From positions 62,001-126,000 of the forward strand of contig NZ_JACXJA010000006.1 of the NCBI RefSeq assembly GCF_014705615.1: a DNA stretch of 64,000 bases. The letters run 5' to 3'. The notes under the pieces are model-generated. The model ran no database searches and was not told where the DNA came from. It was given only the letters and a program-made list of their open reading frames with translations. Each line of letters starts with the position of its first letter. Position 1 is the stretch's first letter. Below, piece by piece: positions 26,412 through 34,474 of this stretch. The DNA is from Paenibacillus oceani (GTDB lineage: Bacteria; Bacillota; Bacilli; Paenibacillales; NBRC-103111). Made by a program: the position numbers and the translations under genes.

Positions 26412-26644
26412 AGGGTAAGGCCTGTGCACCATCGTTCTTGAATTCAGCCATCCATCGATAGAGCGTATTCATATGCAGCCCCATTTCTCAAACTATCTGT
26501 GCTACCTCCTGCCCTTCTTCTTGGATGAGCCGAACAGTTTGAAATTGAACTCCTTGTCATACTTTTTTGTCCTCTCGGACACCTCGATTTAGAATCCATC
26601 TATTGTCGAACTCTCGGTTTCCTGTGTCCAATGTAAAGTCTAAC
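26412..26644 (-). pseudogene. Decayed IS3-type transposase OrfA fragment
   Basis: On the minus strand the conceptual peptide reads KKYDKEFNF, then after a frameshift QTVRLIQEEGQEVAQIV, a TGA in place of an Arg codon, then EMGLHMNTLYRWMAEFKNDGAQALP. This is the N-terminal helix-turn-helix of IS3-family OrfA (typical form: VAQIARELGLHxNTLYRW). The frame then runs into the GGAGTG repeat. OrfB and the far end are missing, so the element is dead. Confidence 0.75.
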
Positions 26645-26649
26645 ATCAT

Positions 26650-26760
26650 GCCGGAGTGGGTGCTGGAGGGGAAGCCGAGCAGGAATGGGAGTGAGTGCTG
26701 GAGTGGTTGCTGAACGGGAGCCGGGGTGCGGAAGTCGGAGCGGGCGTGGTTACCGGAGCC
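26650..26760. repeat. Degenerate GGAGTG-rich repeat block, right part
   Basis: Copies of GGAGTGGGTGCTGGAG and GGGAGTGAGTGCTGGAG with variations, followed by a GGGAGCCGGGGTGCGG word similar to one in the left block. On the minus strand it could encode a PAPT-type linker, but no gene is supported. Confidence 0.45.
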
Positions 26761-27035
26761 CTCGCATGCCTACGCGCCGCGTATCTACCCATACGCCTAC
26801 CCATACGACTCACGCACCTGCAACTTCCCAACAACTTGCCGCTGTTTGGACGGTGGGCGGTAATTAGTAGTTTTTGTCGCTAGCAAGTTCATGTGGCGGT
26901 CCGATCGGCACGGTGGCTCATTTGACTGAGTAATATTAAGGTTCAACTGCGACTTTACCTGGGCCCCGCCTGCGAATTGCATTGGAGTCAAATAGCACAC
27001 CACCGCGTATCGCAATCAATCAAACGAATAGAAGT

Positions 27036-27110
27036 CTTTAGCAGCTCTTATTTTTGGTCATTCAAGGATAAATGTGGAAATAAGGGCTTTTAGCACCCCT
27101 TATTTTTATC
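27036..27110. repeat. CTCTTATT-family intergenic repeat, copy A
   Basis: AGCTCTTATTTTT, a spacer with GGAAATAAGGGCTTTTAGCA, then CCCTTATTTTTATC. The same words in the same order occur at 30992-31172 and 50352-50535. Confidence 0.6.
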
Positions 27111-27321
27111 AAAATCAAAGATTGCAGCTTAACGCACCATTATTAGGGTCCCTGTTATCTCTTATATTGTGTGCAGAGCCAGTTTCCGTCGATATAGCAG
27201 CTTCTAAAGACTCTTATTGGGCAAGTAACCAGCCAGCCAAAGCCGCGCACGCGCACATCAACATTCAAAACAAGCCCCATCCCAGAGAAACTTACTGGAA
27301 CGGAGCTTGCGCAACTACGCT

Positions 27322-27386
27322 TTTAGCCCTATCAGCTCTTTTAGCTCTTTTAGCTCTTTTAGCTCTTTTAGCTCTTTTAGCTCTTC
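27322..27386. repeat. 9-bp tandem repeat AGCTCTTTT
   Basis: Five perfect head-to-tail AGCTCTTTT units from 27334, with partial units at both ends (TTTTAGCCCT, AGCTCTTCC). Confidence 0.9.
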
Positions 27387-27420
27387 CGGCCCTTCCAGTA
27401 GCCTTTAGCCCTACTCTTCC

Positions 27421-28287
27421 CTACACTTCATCCCATAGGCGCCGGACATTTTCCATGCCGACCTTCGAACCGTACGTGCAGGATTCTTTTCCTTCGAACT
27501 CGATCGAGAGATAACCGTCGTAACCGGAATCTTTGATCGCCTTCAGTACGGTCCGGATATCGATGTCGCCCTGACCGACTATAGCGCCTCTCAAGTAATT
27601 GCCGCCCGCCGTGCGGAACCACCCTTCGCCCGGGTTCTGGTGAAACGGCCGCAAATAAAAATCTTTTATATGGACCATCGAGGCGATCGGCAAATTTTTC
27701 CTCGTGGCAACGACCGAATCCTCATCCGCGCACATAAAGTTTCCGATATCCAGCGTCGTGCGGTAATTGTCGCGGCCGACCGCATGAACGAGCGCTTGTA
27801 CGCGGTCGCTGTGCTGAATATAGTAGCCGTGATTTTCTACGCTGGTCGTGATCCCGTATTGGGCTGCGTAATCGGCGATCCGTCTGCACGCCTCGGCCAG
27901 CTTGGGCAGGTCCGCGATAAAATTGACGAGCGTCGCTTCCGGGATCGGGCGGGACGCCACATCATGACGCATCAGCTTCACGCCCAGCGCATGAGCGACG
28001 TCAACATGCTTCATCACCCTGGCGATTTCCGCCTCGTACGACGCTTCGTCCGGCTGCACGAATTGAGCGCCGATCGCATAGTCGGACACATCGATTCCGC
28101 TAACATCCGCCTGCTTGCGGATCGCTTCCACGAGCGCAGGCTCCTCGGTCAAATTGATTTTGCCCGAAGAAATTTCTACGTGCTCCCCGCCGTTGTCCGC
28201 AATCCATTTTACCGTATCCAGGAAGGTCATCTCCCCGTCCGCTACCGCCCGGGACAAACTGTACGTGCTGAGTCCTACTTTCATCAT
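27421..28287 (-). CDS. Sugar phosphate isomerase/epimerase (xylose isomerase-like TIM barrel)
   Basis: A 288-residue single-domain TIM barrel of the AP-endonuclease-2 superfamily. Metal-ligand positions fit: Glu in SVENHGYY near residue 158, Asp in LDIGNF near residue 188, His in MVHIKDF near residue 214, and Glu in SIEFEGKE near residue 266. The enzyme should isomerise or epimerise a keto sugar or its phosphate. A close paralog lies at 40443-41312. The start follows GGAGGCG. A promoter with an AT-rich operator-like site lies upstream. Confidence 0.87.
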   Translation of the reverse strand: MMKVGLSTYSLSRAVADGEMTFLDTVKWIADNGGEHVEISSGKINLTEEPALVEAIRKQADVSGIDVSDYAIGAQFVQPDEASYEAEIARVMKHVDVAHALGVKLMRHDVASRPIPEATLVNFIADLPKLAEACRRIADYAAQYGITTSVENHGYYIQHSDRVQALVHAVGRDNYRTTLDIGNFMCADEDSVVATRKNLPIASMVHIKDFYLRPFHQNPGEGWFRTAGGNYLRGAIVGQGDIDIRTVLKAIKDSGYDGYLSIEFEGKESCTYGSKVGMENVRRLWDEV

Positions 28288-28303
28288 CGATCGCCTCCGA
28301 TTG

Positions 28304-28369
28304 CTTAAAACTTAAACTTAATTCCATCTGCCCTCATCTTACAATACATTGCGCCCGTATATGCGACAA
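28304..28369 (-). promoter_or_regulatory. Promoter and AT-rich operator-like site of the isomerase gene
   Basis: On the minus strand TTGTCG (28364-28369), a 17-base spacer and TATTGT (28341-28346) precede AATTAAGTTTAAGTTTTAAG (28304-28323). The latter contains three CTTAA-type half sites like those near the ROK-linked genes. Confidence 0.45.
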
Positions 28370-28452
28370 AATCGAAAAAACAGGTGTCAAAAAATAACCG
28401 GAGCAAGCAGCAGAATTGCACGTCTAACCGACGATTCATGAGCGCAACTGCC

Positions 28453-28530
28453 GGCACGGTTTCGGCATGGTGTTTTGGCACAGTGTTTTAGCGCGGTCCT
28501 TTGGCACGATGTTTCCGCACGGTGTTCACG
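28453..28530. repeat. Degenerate ~13-bp tandem repeat GGCACGGTGTTTT
   Basis: About six adjacent variants: GGCACGGTTTC, GGCATGGTGTTTT, GGCACAGTGTTTTA, GCGCGGTCCTTT, GGCACGATGTTTCC and GCACGGTGTTCAC. The surrounding 28370-28618 shows no gene. Confidence 0.7.
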
Positions 28531-28618
28531 CGACTTCCAACGGCCAGACATTCAGACGGCCACGATTTGGCGGCCATTTTACGGAACCCGGTCCTCCCGA
28601 AAAGCCCCGCGCCTATTT

Positions 28619-28966
28619 TTACTGCGACAGCTTCTGATTCGCTTTCTCCTCGATCGTCCGGATCACCGTGTTCACGTCATGGCCTTCGGTGATCAGCCGT
28701 CTTCCCACCTCCGCTTCGGCGCTTACCAGATACTCGTATTTGGTAATCACGTGCGGAGTTCCCGGCGTCGTCTTGAACAGCGCCTGTACGTTCTTCCCTT
28801 TATACTCGTCCAGCTTGGAGCCGTATACCTTGCGGATCTCATCGCTCTGCAGTATGCTCGGGGAGCCGTATTCGCTCATCAGCTTCTGCACTTCGTCGGA
28901 GGTAATCACCTTCAGCGCCTCCATCGCCGCATCTGTCTTCAGCTTCGCCGGAGATGTTGAGACGCT
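28619..28966 (-). pseudogene. C-terminal remnant of an ABC solute-binding protein
   Basis: The open frame encodes about 115 residues that match the last part of family-1 sugar-binding proteins: DAAMEALKVITSDEVQKLMSEYGSPSIL, then VNTVIRTIEEKANQKLS at the very end. An in-frame TAA at 28967-28969 cuts it off from any N-terminal part, and the upstream sequence shows no recognisable lobe or signal peptide. It is therefore a truncated relic. Confidence 0.75.
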
Positions 28967-29261
28967 TTACCGTGGCGGGATGCTTCCCTTTTTCCTGTAT
29001 CGCAGGGAAGGCTTTGACCGATTCCCTTGGATGATTCTACTTTCAGAAGAGGCATACGTTTTCAGTGAAACTGAACCCTTCCTTCCTGCAACCAAGCCCC
29101 CTTTTCGCACAAGACATTTGCCATGATACAGCTTCGCTCGGAAGCTTTCTTTGCATGGACTTCAGACTCTGCTTCTTCTATGTATACTTATTTCTTTCAG
29201 GTTGTACTATAATGATTTCATCTTCATAATCCTACACGCATTCCGGATAGGGGGCGAAGTT

Positions 29262-30059
29262 TTGCTCGCTTTGCATTCGATTTATTTCGACGATGTCGAT
29301 ACGACCTGGCGCAAGCCGTTATCGTCTACCGAATACTGTATGCTCATTCTGGTCGTCCGGGGCAGGCTCCTCTACCGGCTGAACGGCGAAGACATCCCGC
29401 TGCAAAAAGGCGACCTGCTCTACATCCCTGCGCATACGATGAGGGAAGGATTGCCGATAAACGGTGAGACGCATCAGAAATATTCCGTACATTTCACGCC
29501 CGACGAGGAAACGCTGCGCTTGTTCCCTCCGCTCCGCTCGGACAGCTGGTTCAAGGCCGAGTCCCAGACGCTCGAATACGGGAAGCAGCGGTTCCATATT
29601 CTGGCCCAGCAGTGGCTCGGCAAGCTGGCCTATTACGAGCCGGTATGCTGCGGGATCGCCCAGGAACTGATCGCCTTGGCGTGCCGGGATTATGAAGCGA
29701 CGCGCTATCCGCACAAAAAACACGCTCAAGTGCAGACGATGCTGCAGTACATACTGGAGCATTACCGGGAACCGATCCGGATCGAACAGCTTGCCGCAGT
29801 CGTCGACCGCACGCCGAACTACGTAACCGGCATTTTCAAGGAGATCACCGGTCAGCCGCCGATCGACTACCTCCACCAGGTGCGGATCAACGCAGCGAAA
29901 GACCTGCTACTGAACAGTACGATGACCATCGCCGAGATTGCCGATTTTCTGGGCTACTGCGACCCGTCCTACTTTAACCGGATGTACAAAAGGTGGACCG
30001 GCTCCGCCCCCTCCTCCTTCCTCAAGCTGCGCCTAGCCGGGACCCGCTTGAAGACGTAA
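29262..30059 (+). CDS. AraC-family transcriptional regulator
   Basis: A protein of about 265 residues. The N-terminal part is a cupin-type sensor (GDLLYIPAHTMREGLP, QKYSVHFTPDEE). The C-terminal ~100 residues are an AraC double helix-turn-helix (IEQLAAVVDRTPNYVTGIFKEITGQPPIDYLHQVRI; MTIAEIADFLGYCDPSYFNRMYKRWTGSAPSSF). The likely start is a TTG at 29262, seven bases after GGGGGCGAAG. The longer ATG frame at 29151 adds a hydrophobic stretch with no ribosome site. It sits beside the solute-binding-protein relic, so its original target may be lost. Confidence 0.8.
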   Translation: MLALHSIYFDDVDTTWRKPLSSTEYCMLILVVRGRLLYRLNGEDIPLQKGDLLYIPAHTMREGLPINGETHQKYSVHFTPDEETLRLFPPLRSDSWFKAESQTLEYGKQRFHILAQQWLGKLAYYEPVCCGIAQELIALACRDYEATRYPHKKHAQVQTMLQYILEHYREPIRIEQLAAVVDRTPNYVTGIFKEITGQPPIDYLHQVRINAAKDLLLNSTMTIAEIADFLGYCDPSYFNRMYKRWTGSAPSSFLKLRLAGTRLKT

Positions 30060-30110
30060 ACGGAAAGCGGCTGGCCGACAGCGGCAGCGGGAAGCCCCGC
30101 ATGGAAAAAA

Positions 30111-30144
30111 GACGGACGGTTGCCGTCAAGGCATCCATCCGTCC
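30111..30144 (-). terminator. Terminator for the nucB-type transcript
   Basis: GACGGACGG-TTGCC and GGCA-TCCATCCGTCC form an imperfect stem. On the minus strand it ends in CTTTTTT. Confidence 0.6.
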
Positions 30145-30244
30145 TTCCGTGCTTCCGCGCAGCCGCCCGCCACACGTGACGCTGCGAGTCTGACATTTAC
30201 TTTGCTGGGGATACGGAAGTACTAAGGTGCGGAAAGTTTACCTG

Positions 30245-30300
30245 ACAACAATGCGGACCTTCGCCTCTCTTTACTTCACAACGATGCGGACCTTCGTCCC
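30245..30300. repeat. 33-bp tandem duplication at the 3' end of the nucB-type gene
   Basis: ACAACAATGCGGACCTTCG at 30245 and ACAACGATGCGGACCTTCG at 30278 lie exactly 33 bases apart. The second copy encodes the natural C-terminus KVRIVVK. The first lies directly after the stop in the same frame and would encode KVRIVVR. Confidence 0.75.
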
Positions 30301-30717
30301 GTCTGCATACTTCTCCAGCTGATTGCTGACCCAAGATCCGGCGCCGCGGTTGTCCGAGGGGCTTATGTGCATAATATCTGCTCCCGCCCCGCCTTCGGCA
30401 CACATCGCCATAGGCCACTCATCGCGATCCAGATTCGGCTTGGTCGGTACGCCTTTTAACGACTCCTTCCGGTTCTCGTCGGCGCCTTTACGGTCAATCG
30501 TGCAGATGGAAGACTTGCCGCGTTCCACCGCGATCCGGATATGCTCCGCCGTTTCGGGGAACCGGTCGGAAGGAAAATAGATCGTATACGCCGCTTCTTC
30601 ATCGTGGCTTGGAGCGGTTTCGGATGTTAGAAAAGACAGCAGCTCCGGCTTGTAGAAAAACAACAGAGCCAGTAATCCAAACAGTACGACAGTAAGTGTT
30701 TTCGGTTTCTTTTTCAT
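30271..30717 (-). CDS. nucB: NucA/NucB-type secreted sporulation deoxyribonuclease
   Basis: A 148-residue protein with an N-terminal signal peptide or anchor (Lys-rich start, then [13 protein letters not shown]). The nuclease domain carries the family hallmarks [46 protein letters not shown] and [18 protein letters not shown]. NucB degrades DNA of the mother cell or environment during sporulation. The His-free DRDEWPMA block and the SDNRGAGSW block match the active-site regions of the family. It is isolated, with a terminator downstream. Confidence 0.9.
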   Translation of the reverse strand: MKKKPKTLTVVLFGLLALLFFYKPELLSFLTSETAPSHDEEAAYTIYFPSDRFPETAEHIRIAVERGKSSICTIDRKGADENRKESLKGVPTKPNLDRDEWPMAMCAEGGAGADIMHISPSDNRGAGSWVSNQLEKYADGTKVRIVVK

Positions 30718-31396
30718 GATGCCTGCCTTTACAAGTATTTGGTCAAATAAAGTTCTTGTTATCCTTATCCGCAGGCTCGACAGATCGAAGGTAAAATCCG
30801 GATGAAGCTTCCATCACCTGCTCCGGCCTACAATTCCATACCTGCTCGACCATCATAGCAAAAATAACCTGCGAGCCAAGGAGCTTAGTTCCCATTCTAC
30901 AGTCCTTTCCTGGCAAAAGCACCCTCTATCTGAGTTTTTATTGGCGTTTCGTTCGCAGCCTACCAGCGCTTGAACCAAGGCGGATAAAGGTGGTTTGAGG
31001 CTCTTATTTACCGTATAACGTATAGGAAAAGGCAAATAGGAGACGTTTGCGCCTCTTATTCGGGGGCTACTCCCTCTTCAACGGTGATTTTCCTCAAAAT
31101 AGCAGTTGCAAACATCCCTTATTTATCCAAAACACCGTGCGTATGGAAAAATAAGAGCTCCAAAAGACTGCTAACCCCACGCCAAAAAGGGCCAGCCCTA
31201 AGCTGTCCCTCCTCTTCGGATGCGGTCATTCGTCCGCCGTCACACCATATAGCGCCGCAGGCGGCAGCAGCCCTTCACCTGCCCTGCCTAATCTTCCATC
31301 GCCTCACCTAATCTTCCTGACCTCGCATGGCCTCACCATTGCCTAACCTACACTAACCTTATCCCATCCCTCCGCTGCTTCAACGCCTGCCTTCGT
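30718..31396. other. Non-coding repeat-rich region
   Basis: No gene recognised on either strand. It holds a copy of the CTCTTATT repeat family at 30992-31172 and, at about 31270-31385, loosely repeated CCTCACCTAATCTTCC and GCCTAACC words. Confidence 0.55.
30992..31172. repeat. CTCTTATT-family intergenic repeat, copy B
   Basis: Successive words GGCTCTTATTTACC, GCGCCTCTTATTCGG, CATCCCTTATTTATCC and AAAAATAAGAGCTCCAAAAGACTG. Two inversely oriented copies lie at the ends. Confidence 0.55.
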
Positions 31397-32026
31397 TCAA
31401 AAAAACTCCTCCTCCAGCATGATGCAGAGGGTATGATAAATCGGCAGGTGCCGTTCCTGAATGTCAGGCGTCACATCGGAAGGGACGCGGATGATAACGT
31501 CGCACAGCTCCTTCATCCGTCCGCCGCTCCGGCCGGTCAGGCCAATCGTGCGCATATCAAGCGCACGCGCCACCTGAAGGGCGCGCACGACGTTGGCCGA
31601 ATTGCCCGACGTGCTGAGGCCGATCAGCACATCGCCCGGCCGGCCGTAGCCGTACACCTGCTGGGCGAACACCATGTCGGCCGCCACATCGTTCGCATAC
31701 GCGGTCGCCAGCGCCGTATGGCTGACGAGCGAGATCGCCGGCAGGGCGCCCTGCAGCCGGTCGGCGATATAGCCGCCGTCCTCGTCCCCGAACCGGCGCA
31801 GCCGGTCTCGCATCGTCTGCGGAACCGGACGCTTCGACATAAATCCTTTCATCAGCTCGCCGACGATATGCTCGCAGTCAGACGCGCTGCCCCCGTTGCC
31901 GGCAAGCAGCACTTTGCCGCCACCGCGATAGCTGTCCCGGATCGTCTCGAACGCACTTACGATATCGCCGGAGCATTCCGACAGCTCCGGATATTTCGCT
32001 ACACATTGATTCAATACATCCCTCAT
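31397..32026 (-). CDS. SIS-domain phosphosugar isomerase (GmhA-like)
   Basis: A 209-residue protein of the sedoheptulose-7-phosphate isomerase branch. The phosphosugar-binding block is LLAGNGGSASDCEHIVGEL near residue 40, the second SIS signature is GLSTSGNSANVVRALQVA near residue 135, and the C-terminal His-rich HLPIYHTLCIMLEE helix is typical. GmhA makes D-glycero-D-manno-heptose 7-phosphate. No heptose kinase or nucleotidyltransferase of the HldE type follows. The start overlaps the NadD-like gene by four bases (ATGA), so translation is coupled. Confidence 0.87.
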   Translation of the reverse strand: MRDVLNQCVAKYPELSECSGDIVSAFETIRDSYRGGGKVLLAGNGGSASDCEHIVGELMKGFMSKRPVPQTMRDRLRRFGDEDGGYIADRLQGALPAISLVSHTALATAYANDVAADMVFAQQVYGYGRPGDVLIGLSTSGNSANVVRALQVARALDMRTIGLTGRSGGRMKELCDVIIRVPSDVTPDIQERHLPIYHTLCIMLEEEFF

Positions 32027-32667
32027 GAATCGGTGCCTCCTGTAATAGAAATAGAAACATTTCGGACTTCTGCCTGTTCGTCCGGCCGGTACAGTCCGCT
32101 GCTTTCGATGATGCGAAGGACCCGCTCCGGCACCAGATAACGAATAGAGAGTCCCGCATCCCGCCTTGCGCGAACGTCAGCCGACGATAGGCCGACCGGT
32201 GTCATTCCCGCGCTTCGCATTTTGTCTGCGATAAACTCGGGGAGCGCCCGCCCCGTGTCCGGACAGCCTTGACGCTTCAGTTCAATAAATCCGACGCGTG
32301 CGGCAATCTCTTCGATCCCCCGCCAGCCGGGCAAGGATGCCCGCGCATCGGAGCCGATCATATAATGAAAATCATGCTGCGGATACGTCCGGCACAGCTC
32401 CCGCACCGAATCTACCGTGTAAGTAATGCCGCCCCGTCTCAGCTCGGCCTCTTCAACACGAAAGCGCGGCTGATCCCGGATCCCCTCTTTCAGCATCGCA
32501 AGTCTCAATCCGGGCGGCGTGACGGTATGCTTCCTTTTGTGCGGAGGGAGATAGGCCGGCAAAAACCAGACTTCGTCCAGCGAGTGAGCCTCAAGCGCCT
32601 GTTCCGCCGCGAGCAGGTGTCCAAGGTGTACCGGATCGAAGGTCCCTCCCATTATGCCTATTTTCAC
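32023..32667 (-). CDS. NadD-like nucleotidyltransferase
   Basis: A 214-residue alpha/beta phosphodiesterase-fold protein. The N-terminal nucleotide-binding motif is GGTFDPVHLGHL near residue 7, with PPHKRK near residue 46, YMIGSDA near residue 105 and a C-terminal SSADVRARRDAGLSIRYLVPERV that matches the family ISSTxIR signature region. NadD adenylates nicotinate mononucleotide. This copy is coupled to a SIS isomerase rather than to the usual yqeK/rsfS neighbours, so it may be a paralog. The GTG start at 32667 follows GGAGGG. Confidence 0.82.
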   Translation of the reverse strand: MKIGIMGGTFDPVHLGHLLAAEQALEAHSLDEVWFLPAYLPPHKRKHTVTPPGLRLAMLKEGIRDQPRFRVEEAELRRGGITYTVDSVRELCRTYPQHDFHYMIGSDARASLPGWRGIEEIAARVGFIELKRQGCPDTGRALPEFIADKMRSAGMTPVGLSSADVRARRDAGLSIRYLVPERVLRIIESSGLYRPDEQAEVRNVSISITGGTDS

Positions 32668-32897
32668 TGCAATCCCTCCTGCACCTCGCATTGTTCGGGA
32701 CATACGGCGAACCGGTCCGGATCTGATCCGTGCCTAACATCCCCTCTTAGCCTGAACCAACTGTAGCGGCATCGGCGTATCCCCTTGCCCCGCCCAGCCC
32801 GGATCGCGCACGAAAGTGCGCCTCATCATCTTTGATCTCCGGCCACTGAGGAGTTCATACGACATTCTCCACGACCTGCCAGTCCGGACGTTCCGCT

Positions 32898-34091
32898 TCA
32901 GTATCCGTCCCGAACGCCGCCGCCGATCAGACGAGCGGCTTCCTCTCTCGTTACCAGATCGACCACCGCTTTGACCGTTACTTGTTCAAAATCGAGATCC
33001 GGCACCTGTCCCAGCGACAATCGCTCCGTCATCAGCCGGACGAGCTGCCCCGGGTACATCGCCTCGATGCGCTGCAAGCGGCGGATCGCAGACTCAAAGT
33101 CGGCACGCGAAGCGTTAACCGAGCCGATAATCGCTTTATTTTTCAGGACCATTTCCTGGTTCAGCATATCGCTTGAAATCTCGATCCTTCGGTCGCCGGA
33201 GGCTACTCCGAGCAGCGCCAGCACTCCATTCGCGTTTAACGCCTTCATCGCCTCGAAGGCATGCGGGCTGTACCCGCTGCATTCCCAGATCAGATCGGGC
33301 GATATCCGCTGCGTGACGGCAAATTCGGCCAGTCCGGAGACGCCGCTTAGACCGCCGCCACCCGATAACAAACCGGAGTCAGCGCCTGGCTCCTCCCGCA
33401 GATTTACCTCGTGATAGCGGCCTCCACAGCTGCGAACGATGTCCGCATTCACGCTGTCCGCACCCGACCTGGACCATACATGGACATCAAGCCCCACACT
33501 TCGGCACGTCAGCGTCGCCAATAAGCCGAGCGGACCCGAACCGACGATAAGGACCGTTTCAGGCGACCAAGCGAGACGCCGCTGCAGGCTGCCGATCTGG
33601 TTCCACGCCTTCTCCACGATGCTCTGCGGCTCTACGAGCACACCGTACTCCGCACACTCCCGGGGAACCGGCACCACATAGTCCGACCGCTCCACCACAT
33701 ATTCGCACAAAAAGCCGTCCGCCCCGCGGATGCCCCGCTCCGTGTAGAAGCCCGTCGAGCAGTAATCCTGCTGACCGCTGCGGCAGCAGGTGCACCGGAC
33801 GTCCCCGCACGGCCTCCTCACCAGCACCGTCGCCAGCTCGCCTGGCTTCAACATCGAAGCGGGCCCCGCCTCGACGACGACTCCGAGCAGCTCGTGCCCG
33901 ATGACAAGCTGGGACGCGCCTTCCGGCAGCACGCCGTACCGGTTGCGGATAATTTCCCGGTCCGTACCGTCCAGTCCGACGCTAAGCGCGCGAATCCGCA
34001 CATCTCCGGGACCGGCCAGCCGGGGAACCGGGAGATCGGTTACCGTCACGTATTGACCGCGCTCCCTTTCTTTAAGCACAACCGCTTGCAT
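32898..34091 (-). CDS. Zinc-dependent dehydrogenase, glucose-dehydrogenase-like
   Basis: A 397-residue MDR protein resembling archaeal-type glucose 1-dehydrogenase. Landmarks are VGLDGTDREI near residue 36, IGHELLGVV near residue 64 (catalytic zinc His-Glu), structural zinc cysteines in CGDVRCTCCRSGQQDYC near residue 90, and a Rossmann VGSGPLGLLATL near residue 183. It would oxidise an aldose or polyol with NAD(P). The start at 34091 follows AAGGAAG; the 46-residue upstream extension has no support. It lies 230 bases before the NadD-like gene and is divergent from the CehA-type gene. Confidence 0.83.
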   Translation of the reverse strand: MQAVVLKERERGQYVTVTDLPVPRLAGPGDVRIRALSVGLDGTDREIIRNRYGVLPEGASQLVIGHELLGVVVEAGPASMLKPGELATVLVRRPCGDVRCTCCRSGQQDYCSTGFYTERGIRGADGFLCEYVVERSDYVVPVPRECAEYGVLVEPQSIVEKAWNQIGSLQRRLAWSPETVLIVGSGPLGLLATLTCRSVGLDVHVWSRSGADSVNADIVRSCGGRYHEVNLREEPGADSGLLSGGGGLSGVSGLAEFAVTQRISPDLIWECSGYSPHAFEAMKALNANGVLALLGVASGDRRIEISSDMLNQEMVLKNKAIIGSVNASRADFESAIRRLQRIEAMYPGQLVRLMTERLSLGQVPDLDFEQVTVKAVVDLVTREEAARLIGGGVRDGY

Positions 34092-34232
34092 AAGAAGCCG
34101 CCACTTCCTTTCGCTTCGGCCGACCACAAGAGAAAACGGAACAGACGCGCCTTCACCCGCATTACGCTCTGGTTCTGCATGACTTCGGCCTAATCTCCAT
34201 CGATAAATATGCGAGACCGCGCCGATCAAGAC

Positions 34233-34247
34233 GTTTGTCTGACAAAC
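34233..34247. promoter_or_regulatory. Inverted repeat GTTTGTC-T-GACAAAC
   Basis: A perfect 7-bp inverted repeat with a one-base centre. A related GTTTGTCAATTGAC follows 13 bases later at 34261. It lies in the divergent region between the dehydrogenase and the CehA-type gene and is probably an operator for an unassigned regulator. Confidence 0.5.
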
Positions 34248-34401
34248 TGTGCGGCACGCCGTTTGTCAATTGACTTATTCCTTAAATTAATTAGTTAGAC
34301 GGCTGTCCCACATTGCATCTATTTCATTTTCATCTGATTATCCGCCGCCCCGCAGCCTTCCACTTTCCATGACCGCAGAGAGTAGTTCCTGCTGCTTTTC
34401 C

Positions 34402-34433
34402 TAATTTACTTAATCATTAATTAAATGTATTAT
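34402..34433 (+). promoter_or_regulatory. Promoter of the CehA-type gene with overlapping ROK-like site
   Basis: TTTACT (34405-34410), a 17-base spacer and TATTAT (34428-34433). The spacer and -35 contain TAATTTACTTAATC, identical to the site at 24766-24779, followed by ATTAATT. A bound ROK repressor here would block polymerase. Confidence 0.6.
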
Positions 34434-34474
34434 ATAAGGTAAACCGGACTTTTGTAAACACTGGGAGGATGAGC

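Larger units (their letters stand above)
26761..27420. other. Non-coding region with repeats
   Basis: No credible gene. It carries a member of the CTCTTATT repeat family at 27036-27110 and a shorter copy (TCTAAAGACTCTTATT) near 27206-27221, plus a 9-bp tandem repeat at 27322-27386. An open frame at 27074-27514 exists only because the 9-bp repeat has no stops. Confidence 0.55.

Noticed and set aside
27074-27514. 146-residue plus-strand frame with an LLAL repeat
   Set aside because: It is created by the AGCTCTTTT repeat and runs antisense into the isomerase gene. No family features.
31397-32667. ADP-heptose pathway
   Set aside because: Although a GmhA-like isomerase is present, no heptose kinase, HldE-type domain or GmhB was seen. 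The nucleotidyltransferase has NadD rather than HldE motifs.
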